In this document: positions 24,725-28,333 of the stretch, one piece after another
Layout of the letters: every line of letters begins with the position of its first letter
How positions within the stretch are numbered: the first letter of the stretch is position 1
NCBI GenBank assembly: GCA_035455185.1
Contig: DATIFQ010000187.1
Coordinates: 1-28,333, forward strand
Reading direction: 5' to 3'
DNA: 28,333 nucleotides
Origin: JAEHDI01 sp035455185
GTDB lineage: Bacteria > Acidobacteriota > Terriglobia > Bryobacterales > Bryobacteraceae
Notes under the pieces: generated by a model
Told to the model about the DNA's origin: nothing
The model's database searches: none
The model's input: the letters and a program-made list of their open reading frames with translations, nothing else
Program-made: the position numbers and the translations under genes

Positions 24725-25468
24725 ATGCGGCGCATCAGGGTCACCGTCGCTTACGACGGAACCGGCTACCACGGGTGGCAGGTTCAGCCGGGGTTGCCGA
24801 CGATCCAGGGCGTCCTGGAGCGAGTGGCGGAGGAGATCGAGGGCAAGCCGATCAAAGTTCACGGCTCCGGCCGGACAGACGCCGGTGTTCACGCGCTTGG
24901 CCAGGTGGCGGCGTTCGACTTCGAGAACCCGATTCCCACCCCCAACCTGAGAAGGGCGATGAACCGGCTGCTGCCGCCGGAGATTCGCGTGCTGGATGCC
25001 GAGGAAGCGCCGGCGGACTTTCACCCGAGACACCGGGCAGTGGCCAAGACCTACGAATACCGGATCTTCCGCGGCGAGATCTGCCCGCCGTTCGACCGCC
25101 GTTACGCGCATCACTACCCTTACCCGATGGCGGTCGACCTGTTCGTCGAAGCGGCGCCGCTGTTTGAGGGCGAACACGATTTCTCCGCGTTCGCCGCCGC
25201 CGACGAGAAGGACGCGCTCGGCGCCTCGAAGGTGCGGACGATCTTTTCGTCCAGCGCGGAGATCGTTGGTGAGTGGATGTTCTACCGCGTCCGCGGCAGC
25301 GGGTTTCTGAAGCACATGGTGCGGAACATCGTGGGGGTACTGCTCGAGGCAGGGAAGGGTAACCTCGGCGAAGACGAGATCCGTGGGTACTTTGTGCCCG
25401 GCTATCCGGGCAAAGCCGGCCCGACTGTGCCGGCCTGCGGGCTTTTTCTAGTGTCGGTGGAGTATTGA
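24725..25468 (+). CDS. truA: tRNA pseudouridine(38-40) synthase
   Basis: A 247-residue TruA enzyme, which makes pseudouridine at positions 38-40 of the tRNA anticodon arm. The catalytic aspartate is Asp52 in GRTDAGVHA. AYDGTGYHGWQ at the N-terminus and GSGFLKHMVRNIVG near the C-terminus are family marks. Length is normal. ATG 24725 is chosen because the family begins with this RRIRVTVAYDG stretch; an ATG at 24677 would overlap pyrE and add sixteen unlikely residues. There is no clear Shine-Dalgarno, so translation may depend on pyrE. AAAGCC and GGCTTT near the stop (about 25412-25447), followed by TTT, may form a weak terminator inside the gene's end. Confidence 0.96.
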   Translation: MRRIRVTVAYDGTGYHGWQVQPGLPTIQGVLERVAEEIEGKPIKVHGSGRTDAGVHALGQVAAFDFENPIPTPNLRRAMNRLLPPEIRVLDAEEAPADFHPRHRAVAKTYEYRIFRGEICPPFDRRYAHHYPYPMAVDLFVEAAPLFEGEHDFSAFAAADEKDALGASKVRTIFSSSAEIVGEWMFYRVRGSGFLKHMVRNIVGVLLEAGKGNLGEDEIRGYFVPGYPGKAGPTVPACGLFLVSVEY

Positions 25469-25477
25469 GCGGAGGTC

Positions 25478-25540
25478 AGGGGAACAGGCAGCTCTGCCCG
25501 CTCGCAAACAGCGCTTAGAGCAGAGTAGGCCTGTCCCCCT
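25478..25540. repeat. large imperfect inverted repeat between truA and the MFS gene
   Basis: An arm of about 20 bases (AGGGGAACAGGCAGCTCTGC, 25478-25497) pairs with GCAGAG...CCTGT...CCCCCT at 25520-25540, with a loop of about 22 bases. It has no T-run on either side. The right arm lies in the last codons of the MFS gene. It may block transcription from both convergent genes or be a REP-like element. Confidence 0.65.
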
Positions 25541-26741
25541 CGGGTGACGTTGAAGCCGAAAGTAACGCCCACAGCGTCGCCGCGCAGATGAGCGGCAGGA
25601 TGCCGAAGCCGATGAAGACCGGTGTGTAGGAAAAGTGATCCACCGCCCAGCCGGTCAGCAGTGTGAACAGCATTCCTCCGAAGCCCGATCCCATGCTGGC
25701 AAGTCCATACACCGAAGCCACTGCATTCTTCGGGAAGACATCGGCGGGCATCGCAAGCATACTGGCGGACGCGCCGGTGTAACCGAGCATCGCGAGCGAA
25801 ACGAGACCCATCGCCACGCGCATATTCGTCACCAGGACGGCGGGGATGGCGGAGGTCACCAGCAGCGCGAAGATGGTCACCGCAGTGCGGCGGGCGTTCA
25901 TCACGGGGAGTCCGAGGCCGATCAGCCAGCCGGAAAGCCAGCCGCCGATGAGATTGCCGAGCCCGGCGACTGCGAACGGAATCCAGGCATAGCGCCCGAT
26001 CGACGCCATGTCGAAGCCGCGGGCCGTCTTCAGGTATTCCGGAAACCAGAAGATGTAGAAATACCAGACCGGGTCGATGAAGACCTTCGAAAGCGTGAAG
26101 CTCCACACAAAACGCGTTCGGAACAGGTCTAACAGGCTGAAGCTTGTTCCACTCGCAGCGGCACGGCTTTCCGGCTGTGTCAAGCCGGGGGACCGGTAAA
26201 CGGGCCACCACGCGGCGAGCCATAGAAATCCCAAAACCGCCACGGCGAGGAACGATGTCCGCCAGCCGAACTGGAGGATCAGCCAGGCTACAAGGGGCGG
26301 GGCAAGGATCGCTCCCACCGCCGAGCCGCTGTTGAAAATGCCCGAGGCCAGCGCCCGCTCGCGTTCCGGGAACCACTCGGCCACCACCTTCACCGCCGCG
26401 GGCCAGTTTCCTGCCTCCCCCATCCCGAGGAGGAACCGGAAGGCGCCGAGACTCCAGGCGCCGGTGGCCAGGGTATGCAGCGCCGCAGCGGCGGACCACC
26501 AAGCCATGCAGATCGCATACCCTACACGCGTGCCGAGGCGGTCGAGCAACGCTCCCGAGACACCGTTGAGGATCGTATAGGCAAGCAGGAAGGCGAACAC
26601 GACTCGCGAATAATCCCCGGCACTCATCGCGAACTCCTCGCGGAGGACGGGGGCGGCGACCGACAGTGTCTGGCGGTCGAGGTAATTGATTACTGTCGCC
26701 AGAAAGGCGAACGAGATCATCAACCAGCGCAGGCGCGGCAT
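25515..26741 (-). CDS. MFS transporter, anion:cation symporter (ExuT/GudP-like)
   Basis: A 408-residue major-facilitator protein with twelve hydrophobic segments. NYLDRQTLSVAAP near the start and the loop motif GALLDRLGTRVGY identify the anion:cation symporter family, whose bacterial members bring in hexuronates, glucarate or galactonate with protons. FLLGMGEAGNWPAAVKVVAEWFPERERALASG is a further family patch. It begins 13 bases after the stop of the Tat-exported TIM-barrel gene and is likely co-transcribed with it, so the two may serve one sugar-derived compound. The central cytoplasmic loop contains a stretch (SGTSFSLLDLF) encoded by a repeat related to the one at 13051-13140. Exact substrate cannot be read. 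Confidence 0.9.
   Translation of the reverse strand: MPRLRWLMISFAFLATVINYLDRQTLSVAAPVLREEFAMSAGDYSRVVFAFLLAYTILNGVSGALLDRLGTRVGYAICMAWWSAAAALHTLATGAWSLGAFRFLLGMGEAGNWPAAVKVVAEWFPERERALASGIFNSGSAVGAILAPPLVAWLILQFGWRTSFLAVAVLGFLWLAAWWPVYRSPGLTQPESRAAASGTSFSLLDLFRTRFVWSFTLSKVFIDPVWYFYIFWFPEYLKTARGFDMASIGRYAWIPFAVAGLGNLIGGWLSGWLIGLGLPVMNARRTAVTIFALLVTSAIPAVLVTNMRVAMGLVSLAMLGYTGASASMLAMPADVFPKNAVASVYGLASMGSGFGGMLFTLLTGWAVDHFSYTPVFIGFGILPLICAATLWALLSASTSPEGDRPTLL
26131..26150. repeat. palindromic repeat copy within the MFS gene
   Basis: AACAGGCTGAAGCTTGTTCC matches the unit at 13111-13130 at 15 of 20 positions and shares its palindromic form. On the coding strand it gives G-T-S-F-S-L, against G-T-A-F-S-L in the glycosyltransferase. 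Confidence 0.5.
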
Positions 26742-26754
26742 GATCGGGCGGACA

Positions 26755-27654
26755 TTACGAGGCTGCGCCGTGGATGGCTTCGTTCACGAGTTGGCAGTTT
26801 TCGCGGACCTGGTCTTTGTGCTTGGGGAACATGCCGATCACGACGGCGTCGTCCGGCTTGGCGTACTGGAAGGCGAGCCGCAGGGCGGAGAGCATGCGCT
26901 CTCGAGTGTCGCAATGCCGGGTGGCGCCGTAGACCTTGAAGATGAGGCACTGCCTGGAGGTCTGCCGGACGCGCTTCAGCATTTCCTCACGGTCGGGGTC
27001 CCAGAAAAGCTCGTCGTCCACGGGACGGCCGGCGAGGCGGCTGACCTCCTCCTTCGTGCGGCTGATGTTATAGACGCAGGTCATGTAGAAATCGACGTCC
27101 CAGCCCTTGGATTCGACGTAGTCGATCACCTGCGGGATGTGGGTGCCCAGGCCGACGCGGGTTCCAGTGTCGCGGATGCGCTTGAGGTTGTCGCGCGCGT
27201 CGTCGATTTTGCCGGCGGCCCAGAGGCGGTCCGTCAGCGACCCATGGTGGTAGATGCCGATGGGAGCCTCGCCCGCCATCTCGCGGAGGTTACGGTCGAA
27301 GACGATCTCGGTGGCGGTCTGGCCGATCCATTGGATCGTGCCTCCCTCCTGGCGGTACTCGTGGAGCATTCGGATGATGTGCTTGTCGCCGCGGGACTGC
27401 CACGAGTTGATGCCGGCGTTCTCGCAGTCGCGGAGCATGCGCTTGATGTTGGCGGAGGTGAAGTAGTCGACCATCTCGCGGCTCAACTGGTTGTTGAGGT
27501 GGGAGGTTCCGCTGACAGGGTTGCCGCCGACGATGAGCCGGGAGACGCGGTGCTTGCCGAAGGGAACCGTCGGCACTCCGGGCGACTTCGCCGCCGCGGC
27601 GGCCGCCGTGCCGCCGAGCGCAGTCAGCAACGCCTCACGCCTGCTCAGATCCAT
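26755..27654 (-). CDS. Tat-exported TIM-barrel protein, aldo/keto reductase-like
   Basis: A 299-residue protein with a Tat-type signal: SRREALLTALGG followed by an alanine run (residues 4-22). The rest looks like a TIM barrel distantly like aldo/keto reductases (RLIVGGNPVSGT near residue 39, TRVGLGTHIPQVIDYVESKGWDVDFYM in the middle, and an end resembling that fold's last strand), but I cannot point to the catalytic Asp-Tyr-Lys-His set. Similar Tat-exported proteins are common in Acidobacteriota and Planctomycetota and are mostly unassigned. GGAGGTGAG before ATG 27654 is a strong ribosome site. The MFS gene follows. A function in uptake or breakdown of a plant-type carbohydrate is a guess. 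Confidence 0.7.
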   Translation of the reverse strand: MDLSRREALLTALGGTAAAAAAKSPGVPTVPFGKHRVSRLIVGGNPVSGTSHLNNQLSREMVDYFTSANIKRMLRDCENAGINSWQSRGDKHIIRMLHEYRQEGGTIQWIGQTATEIVFDRNLREMAGEAPIGIYHHGSLTDRLWAAGKIDDARDNLKRIRDTGTRVGLGTHIPQVIDYVESKGWDVDFYMTCVYNISRTKEEVSRLAGRPVDDELFWDPDREEMLKRVRQTSRQCLIFKVYGATRHCDTRERMLSALRLAFQYAKPDDAVVIGMFPKHKDQVRENCQLVNEAIHGAAS

Positions 27655-27729
27655 GACTCACCTCCGGCTATGGCGATCATAGCAGAAGACGGTCCGAATC
27701 TCCGGGAGGGAGTGGAAACGGCAACAGAA

Positions 27730-27765
27730 AGACCGCCTTGGAACTTGTTGGCTCCAAGGCGGTCT
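27730..27765 (-). terminator. strong terminator of the secreted-protein gene
   Basis: A perfect 13-bp stem, AGACCGCCTTGGA (27730-27742) with TCCAAGGCGGTCT (27753-27765), loop of ten bases. On the minus strand it is followed by TTCTGTTG after the T of the stem. It ends transcripts of the gene at 27790-28333. Confidence 0.85.
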
Positions 27766-27789
27766 GAGCTGCTGGAACAGAAGACGCTC

Positions 27790-28333
27790 CTACGGAGCGC
27801 AACTTGTCTTCTTGAGGTTGGTGTTTGCCCAGGCGCTGACCTGGCAGCCTGCGTTCACACTGCTCGTAACGCCACTCTTGAACGACTCGTTAAGGTTCTG
27901 AAGCAGTTGGTCAAGCGTGGCATAAGTGTAACCTGACGGGGGAGATGCAAGAGCCCCGCCCATCACTTGAGCGGCGGTCGTCAGAATCTCGGAGATCTTC
28001 TTGCCCTTGAGATCGTCACTCCCCGAGGGGCAGTAGTACAGGTCCCCGAACGGCAGGCTGGCCGGGTGGGTGAGAAGATTGTTTGCGCTGGCGTCCACGT
28101 TCAACTTCAGAGCCACCACCTCGCCGCCCAGTTTGCCTGCCGATGTCGTCTGACTACCTGAGTTGGTAATCGTGTAGTTGCTCGTTAGTTTCCCGGATGT
28201 GCCGGTCTGCGGCAAGAAGTTCTGAATCTTGCCCGCGCCGTCCGCCGCCAGAGAGTAGGTGCTGCCAACTTGAAAGTAGTTCGACGCCGGATAGAGCGTG
28301 GAGAAGTTGTCGGTCAATAGTTTCCCCGCAGTT
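27790..28333 (-). CDS. C-terminal part of a secreted protein, cut by window edge
   Basis: The frame is open to the window edge, beyond the first possible start (TTG 28317): the codons before it read TAGKL, in register with the later text, so the N-terminus is missing. About 181 codons are seen. The composition is Ser/Thr/Gly/Asn-rich with few charged residues, as in extracellular proteins. LGGEVVALKLNVD and FLPQTGTSGKL resemble a repeated C-terminal domain seen in large secreted or surface proteins, often with YCPSGSDD and LDQLLQNLNESF stretches. Three cysteines occur, two near the C-terminus. No sorting tail or hydrophobic anchor is seen. Function unknown. Confidence 0.7.
   Translation of the reverse strand, partial: TAGKLLTDNFSTLYPASNYFQVGSTYSLAADGAGKIQNFLPQTGTSGKLTSNYTITNSGSQTTSAGKLGGEVVALKLNVDASANNLLTHPASLPFGDLYYCPSGSDDLKGKKISEILTTAAQVMGGALASPPSGYTYATLDQLLQNLNESFKSGVTSSVNAGCQVSAWANTNLKKTSCAP

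Noticed and set aside
1..28333. Mobile element, prophage or defence island
   Set aside because: No transposase, integrase, terminal repeats, toxin-antitoxin pair or known defence gene was seen.

Overview
The window is a GC-rich bacterial chromosomal segment. The gene content suggests a Gram-negative, diderm soil bacterium: a complete RND pump set with a TolC-type outer-membrane channel, a lipoprotein adaptor, several Tat-type signals, a GH10 glycosidase, a periplasmic-type molybdenum hydroxylase and an anion:cation symporter-family sugar-acid transporter. The style (DUF1326 protein, Tat-exported TIM-barrel protein, poorly clustered housekeeping genes) resembles Acidobacteriota of the Solibacter/Bryobacter type. 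That placement is inference, because no rRNA or other marker is present. I saw no insertion sequence, prophage, CRISPR array, tRNA or rRNA.

Layout. Positions 1-1129 (-) hold a GT39-like membrane glycosyltransferase cut by the window edge. Across a 380-base divergent gap lies a DksA/TraR zinc-finger regulator (+). A GC hairpin then separates it from a minus-strand series: RND adaptor (9427) > RND pump > [hairpin] > sugar isomerase > WbpP-like epimerase > nuoB > pgeF (1948). A GH10 xylanase-like gene (+, 9512-11080) starts divergently from the adaptor; the 84-base gap holds a 17-bp near-palindrome and a very good sigma70-type promoter.

From 20573 down to 11142 runs a long minus-strand series. 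It begins with a three-subunit molybdenum hydroxylase (2Fe-2S, Mo, FAD) and a coupled 71-residue cysteine-rich protein. After an inverted repeat come a DUF1326 protein, an alpha/beta hydrolase, gmd and a large GT-C-like membrane protein. Then follow a SIS-domain sugar isomerase (+), a TolC-like channel (-), pyrE and truA (+), an MFS symporter downstream of a Tat-exported TIM-barrel protein (-), and the C-terminal part of a secreted protein (-).

How the genes fit together. Adaptor, pump and TolC-like channel could form one tripartite exporter although the channel gene is 12.6 kb away. Gmd, the WbpP-like epimerase, the two GT-C-like proteins and the SIS protein point to nucleotide-sugar and surface-glycan work. 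The hydroxylase resembles periplasmic aldehyde oxidoreductases (PaoABC/YagTSR), with the Tat signal on the iron-sulfur subunit only.

Most interesting signals: a three-copy 30-bp tandem repeat inside a glycosyltransferase gene, encoding decapeptides ending F-x-L-W, with a related palindrome inside the MFS gene; two genes whose promoters sit so close to the start that the mRNAs should be leaderless or nearly so; a TetR-type operator candidate at the efflux/xylanase divergent promoter; an FAD subunit that appears to have lost half of a 4Fe-4S ligand set; and a lone nuoB fused translationally to pgeF. I do not see a clear new multi-gene defence or mobile system.
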